From: Flammulina velutipes
Taxonomy: Eukaryota; Basidiomycota; Agaricomycetes; Agaricales; Physalacriaceae
Assembly (NCBI GenBank): GCA_011800155.1
Contig: CM022369.1
Coordinates: 2,480,001-2,544,000 of the forward strand
Reading direction: 5' to 3'
DNA length: 64,000 nt
Of the stretch, positions 56,601-64,000 are shown one piece after another; position 1 is the first letter of the stretch; every line of letters begins with the position of its first letter. The position numbers and the translations under genes were made by a program. The notes below the pieces were generated by a model. That model was not told the origin of the DNA. It did no database searches and saw only the letters and a list, made by a program, of their open reading frames with translations.

Positions 56601-57379
56601 ATGTGGTCGGGAATATCTCCAACATCAGGGAGACGATGGGTGAAAAGATCCGTGTAGCGCGCCTTCATCTCTGCATCCTTTTGCTTAAGGTGCGCTTCGA
56701 AGGCTAGGGTTTCCATTCGATCACGAACTTGTAGCATGACCGCAGCGGGAAGGAGAGTATGAGCGAGAGGAACTGTAAAGTCTCGTTTGGGTTTTGGTAG
56801 TTTCTTGATGACAGGTGGTGGGGGTGGTGCAGGTTTATCAGAGGCCCACTCACGGGGAGGATATAGTGGGGGGTTCAGCAAGTCAAATCCAGTTCGCTTA
56901 TCGATGGCAGTGCGGAGTTCAGCGTCAACAACGATTTTTTCTTGTAAAAGGAAGGGTAGTCCGAGGATAAGGGGAATGGTACAGTTATGAAGAACTTTTG
57001 CTCGATGAACACCCGAGGTCCAGCTCCCATCTTTCGACGACACTTGCAGCTTCACATACTCCCGCGAACCCAGCCCATGACCCGACAGCGACGCCAAATT
57101 ATCCTCTTGCAAGGGTAACTGGAAACGACGTAGACCAAGCTGGGTGACCAGCTGGTCGTCAATCACTGTAGAGGGGCAACCATGGTCAATGAGCGGTTTA
57201 ATGGGTATGGGGAAGTCGCGTATAGCGGGACCAGTGATGGTCATGTGAGGGATGAGGTGGGGGACAGTGAAAGGGACGCACGAGTCATCAGACGAATCAT
57301 CGACGTCCTCGATCTGGGTGGTGTAGACAGCGCCCGAGGTTTCTTTCTTGACGGTGGCAGGTTTTGCGGCTAACGCCAT
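53666..57379 (-). pseudogene. Ty3/Gypsy chromovirus pol (protease-RT-RNase H-integrase-chromodomain), one nonsense codon
   Basis: In one frame, the product shows in order: a retropepsin-like segment (PLIDHGCPSTVIDDQL, with Asp-His-Gly in place of Asp-Ser/Thr-Gly), reverse transcriptase (RMVNDYRELNKNTVRDRYPLP; HVYLDDIIIWS), RNase H (VTTDASDRRTG; VMTDHRTLEYF), and the integrase zinc finger (HDALGHFG...CTDCQ). The integrase core has its Asp, Asp and Glu in GLDFVGPL, VSDRDKLF and DGGSERTN. A C-terminal chromodomain follows (WSVEKILDSKRAGRG; YLVRWAGYG; SWEPGSAL). A single in-frame TAG (55638-55640) separates the RT from the RNase H. The ATG at 57379 is inside the gag-pol frame, not necessarily a start. 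Chromodomains guide integration to heterochromatin. Confidence 0.9.
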
Positions 57380-57478
57380 GTCAAGAGTGAGGGGACGATA
57401 GGTGGCAGGGTTGACACGGTTGTTGGGGGGAGGAATGTACAGCCTGCACTTGGGCTGAGTGCAGAACTGATACTAAAC
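57380..57478 (-). pseudogene. Remnant of the gag C-terminus of the minus-strand element
   Basis: The pol frame stays open upstream of 57379 for about 33 codons (FCTQPKCRLYIPPPNN), as expected for a gag end, and stops at a TAG at about 57476-57478. The rest of gag is missing, which fits interruption by the plus-strand element that begins near here. Confidence 0.55.
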
Positions 57479-57935
57479 ATGGGTGTGGCGCACGACGGCG
57501 CCAGCGCCATATAGGTCGGAACGTGTGAACGCGCCATCCACGGCGCGTCCGCATTAGGAACATATGGCGCAGCACTTCACACGGCACAAGCATGGACGTT
57601 TCAGAACACGGAAGCTACCGAACTAATCGATGGATTGCAACGATCGATAACGAGAAGATCCAGATCGATGGGAAGAGATTACACCAAGGCTGTGCGCCAT
57701 GCATGGCGCCCAGGCACCTTCGGGAATCTGGATGCCAAAGCCGACAGGAACGGAGAGAATTACCACCCTCGAAGAGTCATATCGCGAGGTGGTCTGACTC
57801 GACGCGACGGAACGCCAATCACATCACGGACTCAAACCCCGGATCGTCGCACGATCGCTCGATCAGGGTACATGACGCAGGCATCGAGAGGCCTAAGCGT
57901 AGAACTAGACGGAAGAGAAAGCCGACAGCGTACAG

Positions 57936-57943
57936 TATAAATA
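57936..57943 (+). promoter_or_regulatory. TATA box of the plus-strand retroelement
   Basis: tataaata inside the near-palindrome cagtataaatactg, in the presumed LTR. About 680 bases upstream of gag. Confidence 0.55.
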
Positions 57944-58543
57944 CTGTAGCATGTCGTAGAAACATATATATAGAATTATCACCCCACAATATCAACACAG
58001 AAGCCCCTTGCAACTGTCGAGAGACTTTTGGAACCTATACTTTCGCGCACGCGTTAGTACTTCGACGAACGCGTACTTGGAAGCGCCACCGTCATCTGCG
58101 ACAGCTCGCTGCCCGACTTCTTCACCTACCAAGGTCTGCGACCTCGGTGCGCCAGAACAAGAGCAGGAATCCACCGGGTAGTCCCCTCAACATCACAACG
58201 AACTCAGACTCGTTAAGAGATCTATATCTGGAGCCCACCGCGAGGGGATACTACAACAAGGATCCCATTTGTTCTTCCGAACACTTTCCTTGTCGTCGCG
58301 AGACAAAGGAGTCTAGGAATCAACCGAGGGTCGGACTCTGGCTGGAGGAAAGAGGCCGAGAGAGAGCAGCGGTAGATTCGCGAAGAAAATTTGGACATCG
58401 ACTTTACTGCCCTCACCTTACAACCCTTCGACTTCACGGTACCCACGACCGCGAGACCACCTGGAACAACAATTCCACCTACAAATCCATTCCTGGCGCA
58501 TCAAGCCAGAAACCAAGGCCGAGGAGACAACCCCGCGCCTACC

Positions 58544-58608
58544 AATACACCTACCAACCCACCAACCAACAATACACCTACCAACCCACCAACCAACAAT
58601 ACACCTAC
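58544..58608 (+). repeat. 27-base tandem repeat before gag
   Basis: About 2.4 copies of a unit beginning aatacacctaccaacccacc (58544-58570, 58571-58597, then partial). If translated in the gag frame it would give Pro/Thr/Asn repeats, but it lies before the first gag ATG. Confidence 0.8.
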
Positions 58609-58615
58609 ACCCAAC

Positions 58616-60937
58616 ATGTCTAACAAAACGATGCCGGGAAGGGGAAACAAAAGCGCCCCCTCTTTTACGGAAAATCCGAAAGACCTGATGGACTACCTTG
58701 AAGACGTGAAAAACCTTTGTGTGGAACATGGGAAAAAGGACGACGCAGACTGGATCCAGTACGCCCTGTACTATCTACCAGCAGAAGCACGAGAGTACTG
58801 GCGCCGTATCCCAGAAGCAAAGGATGTGACATCCGCGCTAGGAGTCATAACCAAGGCAACATGGGACGCCTTCGTACAGGCGGTGCTCAACAAGTACCCA
58901 GGAGCAAGGGAGAAAGGACGATACGAATTATCGGACTTACAGGACGCATCGGATCAGCGCCATCTGGCGCCACCTCAGGACCTACACACCCTAGGAGAAT
59001 ATACGCGGACATTCGAGAGGATTGGGTTAGCTCTCAAGGAAGAGAGTGCGGTTTCGGACCCCGAGCTCGCGCGCCTGTTCGAGCGCGGCTTGGGAGAAGC
59101 CTTGAAAGGAATGGTTAAGAGGCGCTTGGAAATCAAATTCCCAGACCATCCTCCAACTAGGCCTCATAAGCTCGCCGACCTCATATCAGCGTCTGAGTTC
59201 TGTCTCACTGGCACCTCTACGTTTATCGCCAACCAGAAAGCGGGTGTGAAAGAACATAGCGTCAAAATCGAAGGATTTGAACCAGCGGCTGTGGTACAAG
59301 CGGTACTACAAGCGCTGACTCTACAAGGAGTATCGACGGGACAGAACAAGAATGGACCAGGTAACGCTCAAGGACCACAACCACAAAGGAACCCACAAGC
59401 GAATGGCGGAAACGTGAAATCCACGAGTACGCAAAGGTTCGAGGAATCAACCAGGCGAAATCAGTTCCAACCTAGATGTTTCTGCGGAGGAACCGAATGC
59501 AGGAGCTGGAACGTTTGTCCAGTACACCGGAAAGCGGTCGAAGACAAAGTAGTCTTGATCTCTCCAGGTGGAAGGACCACGTTATGGGACGGATCCAGGG
59601 ACTTCCCAAGGGGAGAAGGATCGCTGTACGACCGTATCGTACAGTGGAACCTGAAAAATCCGCATCTCAAACCAACGGGACAACCAGAAGGGAAGGCTTT
59701 CCTACTGGAAGTGACTCGACCAGGGGGAGGAGGATCGAGGATACCGCCTTCCTCCACCTTTCTCAGCAACGAGATTATCACCGAACAACCTGAACAGTTT
59801 TGGAACGCTACGTTGAACCTTAACCAGAAGGAAAACACGGGGCCGGGAAACAACTACAAAGGACCACCAATGCCGCCAGGCAAACGAATGGCATTTCGAG
59901 GAGTAGAGATACCAAAGACGACGTGGAAGAAACCTCCATTTGGGGTGGACCCCAAGGCAGCTCACGATGCAGCGCCCGGACCGAACCTTCCACCAGGATA
60001 CGTCTTGCCTAAACAAGCGCAGCAGACGAAGCCTACCGTCACTGCCGCTCCATCAGCACCTAAGCCACAACAGGTTCAGCAAAAAGGAAATCCGCAGATC
60101 GGATCAAGGAACCCTTTTCGGGCCGACGATCAACAATATCGTACCCAATTAGGACCGGGCCTGAACGAAAAGGAATCTAGCGATAGGGTCTTCGACACTA
60201 TACTAGGAGGATCGTCCACTTTGTCAAACAAAGACTTACTGGCCGTAGCACCGGAGATTAGGAAACGTATCAAGGAAGTGGTATCAAACCGAAGGATATT
60301 ACAAGATGTGGCGCAAACGGGAATGCTCGCCATCGAGGACGATGACGAGGAACCGCTCTCAGAAGAAAACTTGGAATCCGTGGAAGCGGGGGAATTGATC
60401 GACGCATTCTATCAATCACTCGCGGACCAAGGGGTGATCGTCGGCGCGGAAAGTCTGGCTTTACGCGCGATCACTCCGGTGATCGATCACAAGTACGAGG
60501 TGGAAGCAATCTTGGACGAAGGGGCGCAACTAGTGGCAATGTCAGAAGAAGTGTGGGAGCACGTCGGACTGCCATTGGACACCTCAACAAGAATTCAAGT
60601 CCAGTCTGCCAACAAAGGTGTTGAGTCTGCACTGGGGGTTTGCCGGAACGTACCTTTCACTATCGGAAACGACCTTACGATATTCTTGCAAGTCCACGTT
60701 CTACGAGGAGTCGCCTACGACATTCTACTAGGACGACCTTTCGGCGTACTTACCGAAAGTGTTACAAGGAACTACATCGACGGAAAACAAACCATTACTC
60801 TCAGGGACCCTAACTCGGAACGGACAATAGCAATTCCGACGCATAAGAAAGGCGTACCGAGATTCTCTGCACCACGGGAACACGAATTGGACTCACCACA
60901 TATTCATACGGCTCGCGCCAACACACACGACCAATGA
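58616..60937 (+). CDS. Retrotransposon gag with retropepsin-like domain
   Basis: 773 residues, starting MSNKTMPGRGNK. Residues 15-210 form a Ty3-type gag capsid-like region (WIQYALYYLPAEAREYWRRI; WDAFVQAVLNKYPGA; LHTLGEYTRTFERIGLAL). A Cys-rich segment (CFCGGTECRSWNVCPVH, about residues 290) stands where a zinc knuckle is expected but has unusual spacing. The C-terminal part is a retropepsin-like fold: VEAILDEGAQLVAMSEEVW (Asp-Glu-Gly where most enzymes have Asp-Ser/Thr-Gly) and VAYDILLGRPFGVL. The frame is open further upstream but no earlier ATG exists. The stop TGA overlaps the start of pol. Confidence 0.85.
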   Translation: MSNKTMPGRGNKSAPSFTENPKDLMDYLEDVKNLCVEHGKKDDADWIQYALYYLPAEAREYWRRIPEAKDVTSALGVITKATWDAFVQAVLNKYPGAREKGRYELSDLQDASDQRHLAPPQDLHTLGEYTRTFERIGLALKEESAVSDPELARLFERGLGEALKGMVKRRLEIKFPDHPPTRPHKLADLISASEFCLTGTSTFIANQKAGVKEHSVKIEGFEPAAVVQAVLQALTLQGVSTGQNKNGPGNAQGPQPQRNPQANGGNVKSTSTQRFEESTRRNQFQPRCFCGGTECRSWNVCPVHRKAVEDKVVLISPGGRTTLWDGSRDFPRGEGSLYDRIVQWNLKNPHLKPTGQPEGKAFLLEVTRPGGGGSRIPPSSTFLSNEIITEQPEQFWNATLNLNQKENTGPGNNYKGPPMPPGKRMAFRGVEIPKTTWKKPPFGVDPKAAHDAAPGPNLPPGYVLPKQAQQTKPTVTAAPSAPKPQQVQQKGNPQIGSRNPFRADDQQYRTQLGPGLNEKESSDRVFDTILGGSSTLSNKDLLAVAPEIRKRIKEVVSNRRILQDVAQTGMLAIEDDDEEPLSEENLESVEAGELIDAFYQSLADQGVIVGAESLALRAITPVIDHKYEVEAILDEGAQLVAMSEEVWEHVGLPLDTSTRIQVQSANKGVESALGVCRNVPFTIGNDLTIFLQVHVLRGVAYDILLGRPFGVLTESVTRNYIDGKQTITLRDPNSERTIAIPTHKKGVPRFSAPREHELDSPHIHTARANTHDQ

Positions 60938-63900
60938 TGATTATGCAAGAAGACGAACAAACAGGGCTTGTTATAACGGTTACACACAGGAACGGCATTG
61001 GATCTAGGACACCTCACATCGGAAAGCTTCTGGAAGGACCACAAACCTTCGAAGATTGGGAAAGTATACCAGGATACGGAATATCTATTTCAGGATTTAC
61101 AGGGGAAGTATTGGAAGAGGCCGTACAGACGGATGGCGCAGCAACATTGGCGCAGAAGGCATTCGTTCTGGCTGCGGCGCTCTACGCGGACACTTGTACC
61201 CCGACCAAAAGCGACTCATCGCGTCCATTGGGAGTTCCAAAGGCGCGAAGTCATGGAAGGGGTGGAATGGCTGTGATATTGGATACGAAAGCGCCGGTCG
61301 CTGTGTTTGCAGGAAAGAAATACAAAAAGGTCGCGAACAGGATCAAACCAGTCGCCACCACTCTACCAGAGGACTTCAGGATAGTCAGGAACATCGTGGG
61401 GAACCCTCTGGAAACCTTACCCGTACTACCCGTGCGCCCGCCACACTTCGAGCCACGGGGACGATACACTCTGGAAAGGAAAAAGATCATCGACGACTTG
61501 CATCCCGAGGGATTTCTCTGGCCAGAAGAGAGGAAGTTGATGCATCACTTTATGGCGCTACACGAAAAAGGATTCGCTTGGGACGAAACGGAAAAGGGAC
61601 ACTTTCGGGAAGACTTCTTCCCGCCGGTAAACATGGGAATAACAGAACATATTCCTTGGGTCAATAGGAACATGCCGATACCACCTGGGATATACGACGA
61701 AGTCATTCGCATCGTTAGGGAGAAGGTCGCGTCCGGAGCGTACGAGCCATCAAGCTCTTCCTACCGATCGCGCTGGTTCACGGTACTCAAGAAGGACGGG
61801 AAATCCTTGCGGATTGTACACGACCTACAGCCTCTGAACGCGGTCACTATACGCGATAGTGGGATGTTACCGTTTGTCGAAACGCTGGCGGAGTCATTTG
61901 CTGGGCGCGCATGTTATGGAGTTCTGGATCTCTTTGTGGCGTTCGATCAAAGAGGACTTGCGCAGCCGTCTAGGGATTATACGACTTTCCAGACACCGTT
62001 AGGCACCTTTCGACTCACGAAGCTACCAATGGGATGGACGAATAGTGTACCCATTTTACATGGGGACGTCACCTACGCACTGCAGGATGAAATACCGGAA
62101 TTCACAATACCTTTTATGGATGACGCAGGTATTCGAGGACCACCTACAAGATACGAGACCAAGGACGGAGGGTACGAGACGATTGAAGGAAACGAGGGGA
62201 TACGGAGATTCGTTTGGGAGCATTTTCAGGCGCTCGGACGGATCGTCCAGAGGATTTGGTACATTGGATGTACTTGGAGCGGGAAAAAGGCTTTCCTTTG
62301 CGTTCCAGAAGCCATGCTTGTTGGACACAAGTGTACCTACGCAGGGAGGGAACCCGACGAAACGAAGATGGAGAAAGTTAGGAACTGGGGACCATGCAGG
62401 GACCTCACGGATGTACGAGCATTCATGGGGACCGTGGGCCTCATGAGGGTGTTCATATGGAACTTCGCGGGTTTATCTAGGCCTCTAGTGGACTTGACGA
62501 AGAAGGATGCCGAATTCTATTGGGGACCAGAACAACAGGACGCGCAGGACGAGCTGAAAGCCGCGATGCTAAGTTCACCTGCATTGCGCCCTTTGGACTA
62601 CCACTCGGGCGCACCTATAATTCTATGCGTAGATTCAAGCGTTATCGCGATTGGCTACGCTCTCTTCCAGGAAGACGAAGAGGACGCACGCTTGCGGTAC
62701 CCAAACCGTTTTGGATCTATGGCATTGAACCCCAGGGAAACCAACTACAGTCAGCCAAAACTGGAGTTATACGGACTCTACAGGGCTCTGAAAGCGGTAT
62801 CCATGTACATCATCGGAGCTAGGAATCTGGTCGTAGAAGTGGACGCCACAGCTATTAAGGGAATGATCAACAATCCTGATCTGAACCCGAACGCCACAAT
62901 AAACCGATGGGTCGCAGGTGTCCTGCTATTTACCTTCAAGCTGGTACACGTTCCGGGGATTCGTCACGGGGTAGATGGTCTATCTCGTCGGCGACCGTTT
63001 CCTGGAGAGGAGTTGGAGGAGGACGACGAAGATTGGGTGGATAGGCATTACGGGTTCCTTCAGGTAATAGCGTCGGCGCACGTGGAACCTGAAGCAACCG
63101 TTTGTGAAGTACTGTTGAGGGAGCTGGTGGAAGTCCCGGACTACTCGTACGACGAGTTAAATCCGAACATCCAGCCAGACGCCACACCGGAGATTCCCAG
63201 GTCGAAGAAACATATGGCGCAGGATGAGCGCCTTGTGCAAATCCTGCGTTTCTTGGATAAATTGGAAATACCGGAGAGGATGGGAGAGAAGGAGAGGAAG
63301 AGGTTCATCAAATACGCAACGGGTTTCTTTCGAAGGGAAAGTGACCTGTGGCGCAGGATGGAAAACGGGAAGCATCAACTAGTGGTCAAGCCACCAGCTC
63401 GACTTGGGATTTTACGATCGGCGCATGACAGATTGGGACACAAAGGAACGTTCTCAGTCCGCCATACCGTACAGATTCGATTCTGGTGGCCGGGACTGTT
63501 GAACGACATCAAGTGGTACCTATCGACATGTCACGAGTGTCAGCTGCGACGCACGCAGCACTGGCATATTCCACCGGTCGTAGCGGAACCAGCACCTTTG
63601 TTTGCGAAAGCATATATCGACACCTTTTTCATGCCACCTTCAAACGGTTTCAAATACTTCGTACACGCGAGGTGTTCTCTAACGGCGTACCCCGAATTCC
63701 GGATGCTCAGGAAGGAGAACGAAAACACTCTAGCAGCTTTCATATTCGAGGAGCTCATATGTCGATGGGGATCGCTTAGGGAAATCGTGACGGATAATGG
63801 GCAAGCGTTTATTGCTGCAATGGACCGACTATCCCGACAATACGGAGTGAAACACATCAGGATTTCTGGCTACAACTCTCAGGCAAACGGTATCATCGAA

Positions 63901-64000
63901 AACAGGCATTACGATGTTCGGGAGGGTCTATTCAAATTAGCCAAAGGAAACGAATCCAAGTGGTCGGAAGGGACATTCGCCATGATGTGGGCAGAGAGAG
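60934..64000 (+). CDS. Retrotransposon pol: reverse transcriptase, RNase H, integrase (runs off window)
   Basis: The frame opens with ATGATG, whose first A is the last base before the gag TGA (atga overlap), and stays open for 1,022 codons to the window end. After a variable N-terminal part come the RT blocks (SRWFTVLKKDGKSLRIVHDL; YTTFQTPLGTFRLTKLPMG; PFMDDAGIRGP, a Met-Asp-Asp form of the active site) and RNase H (LCVDSSVIAIGYALFQ; LVVEVDATAIKGMI). The integrase zinc finger follows (HDRLGHKG; CHECQLRR), and its core (AYIDTFFMP; IVTDNGQAF; NSQANGIIENRH) has Asp, Asp and Glu in place. This lineage is widespread in basidiomycetes. No frame damage was seen in the stretches read. Confidence 0.88.
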   Translation, partial: MMIMQEDEQTGLVITVTHRNGIGSRTPHIGKLLEGPQTFEDWESIPGYGISISGFTGEVLEEAVQTDGAATLAQKAFVLAAALYADTCTPTKSDSSRPLGVPKARSHGRGGMAVILDTKAPVAVFAGKKYKKVANRIKPVATTLPEDFRIVRNIVGNPLETLPVLPVRPPHFEPRGRYTLERKKIIDDLHPEGFLWPEERKLMHHFMALHEKGFAWDETEKGHFREDFFPPVNMGITEHIPWVNRNMPIPPGIYDEVIRIVREKVASGAYEPSSSSYRSRWFTVLKKDGKSLRIVHDLQPLNAVTIRDSGMLPFVETLAESFAGRACYGVLDLFVAFDQRGLAQPSRDYTTFQTPLGTFRLTKLPMGWTNSVPILHGDVTYALQDEIPEFTIPFMDDAGIRGPPTRYETKDGGYETIEGNEGIRRFVWEHFQALGRIVQRIWYIGCTWSGKKAFLCVPEAMLVGHKCTYAGREPDETKMEKVRNWGPCRDLTDVRAFMGTVGLMRVFIWNFAGLSRPLVDLTKKDAEFYWGPEQQDAQDELKAAMLSSPALRPLDYHSGAPIILCVDSSVIAIGYALFQEDEEDARLRYPNRFGSMALNPRETNYSQPKLELYGLYRALKAVSMYIIGARNLVVEVDATAIKGMINNPDLNPNATINRWVAGVLLFTFKLVHVPGIRHGVDGLSRRRPFPGEELEEDDEDWVDRHYGFLQVIASAHVEPEATVCEVLLRELVEVPDYSYDELNPNIQPDATPEIPRSKKHMAQDERLVQILRFLDKLEIPERMGEKERKRFIKYATGFFRRESDLWRRMENGKHQLVVKPPARLGILRSAHDRLGHKGTFSVRHTVQIRFWWPGLLNDIKWYLSTCHECQLRRTQHWHIPPVVAEPAPLFAKAYIDTFFMPPSNGFKYFVHARCSLTAYPEFRMLRKENENTLAAFIFEELICRWGSLREIVTDNGQAFIAAMDRLSRQYGVKHIRISGYNSQANGIIENRHYDVREGLFKLAKGNESKWSEGTFAMMWAER

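Larger units (their letters stand above)
53190..57478 (-). mobile_element. Ty3/Gypsy chromovirus, 5'-truncated by nesting
   Basis: It is composed of the putative 3' LTR, polypurine tract, pol and gag remnant described separately. The gag N-terminus and 5' LTR are not present left of the second retroelement. Confidence 0.75.
57484..58615 (+). other. Putative 5' LTR and leader of the plus-strand element
   Basis: A TATA box tataaata lies at 57936-57943, followed about 30-80 bases later by a likely transcription start. The frame 57592-58623 is open on the plus strand but has the composition of non-coding DNA. No primer-binding site could be identified with confidence. The segment is rich in gcgcca/tggcgc motifs. 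Confidence 0.5.
57484..64000 (+). mobile_element. Ty3/Gypsy element of a second lineage, apparently intact to the window edge
   Basis: A leader or LTR region of about 1.1 kb (57484-58615) precedes gag (58616-60937) and pol (60934 onward). It has no chromodomain information because the 3' end lies outside. The left end is uncertain: tgtggcgcacgacgg at 57484 is a plausible LTR start next to the broken gag of the minus-strand element. The two elements share no close sequence. Confidence 0.75.

Noticed and set aside
57592..58623. A 343-codon open frame on the plus strand before gag
   Set aside because: It is Arg/Thr-rich with no domain, overlaps the presumed LTR with TATA box and the gag frame, and looks like a chance frame in GC-rich DNA.

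Overview
The window looks like nuclear DNA from a filamentous basidiomycete, probably an Agaricomycete. The evidence is dense genes split by many short introns (about 45-60 bases, GT...AG, one with a clear TACTAAC-like branch point). The gene content also fits: F-box-like/LRR and MYND-finger families, a Dal5-type transporter, and chromovirus-type Ty3 elements. No species can be named from sequence alone. Exon joins were read by eye from splice signals and protein similarity, so spans are firmer than individual exon edges.

Layout. 0-24.5 kb is ordinary gene-dense sequence: a partial hypothetical gene, a mucin-like membrane protein, Rab4 GTPase, D-serine dehydratase next to RidA, a MYND protein, a secreted amidase, a TDP2-like phosphoesterase, a SURP-like protein, a disordered protein, Pex16, a cupin facing a short-chain dehydrogenase, an RBM39/Rsd1-like splicing factor and a Dal5-family MFS transporter. 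24.5-27.3 kb is a gene-free island with two previously intact-looking non-autonomous DNA transposons: a 488-bp element with 8-bp target duplication, and a 1,009-bp CACTG...CAGTG element with 3-bp duplication. 27.3-37.3 kb mixes an apparently frameshifted MYND/Mss51-like gene, an intact F-box gene, LSM5, a carboxypeptidase-like pseudoenzyme, importin alpha and a decayed F-box copy. 37.5-49.3 kb is housekeeping again: a large protein with a degenerate 2OG-oxygenase fold, Rpn2, Cox6a/Cox13, two small secreted proteins and ribulose-phosphate 3-epimerase.

49.3-53 kb is repeat-rich. It holds tRNA-like SINE heads and a second decayed F-box copy that is an inverted segmental duplicate of the one at 35-37 kb. 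From about 53.2 kb to the end there are two Ty3/Gypsy elements. A minus-strand chromovirus (one nonsense codon, no gag N-terminus) meets a plus-strand element of another lineage, whose gag and pol reading frames are open to the window edge.

Links between genes: D-serine dehydratase makes 2-aminoacrylate, the substrate that RidA hydrolyses, and the two genes are adjacent on one strand. The amidase and the phosphoesterase share a 128-bp divergent promoter. A 20-bp motif in it recurs exactly before the next gene downstream. The most notable unexplained items are that promoter module, the anticodon-less tRNA-like family, the two pseudoenzymes and the two MITE-like elements.
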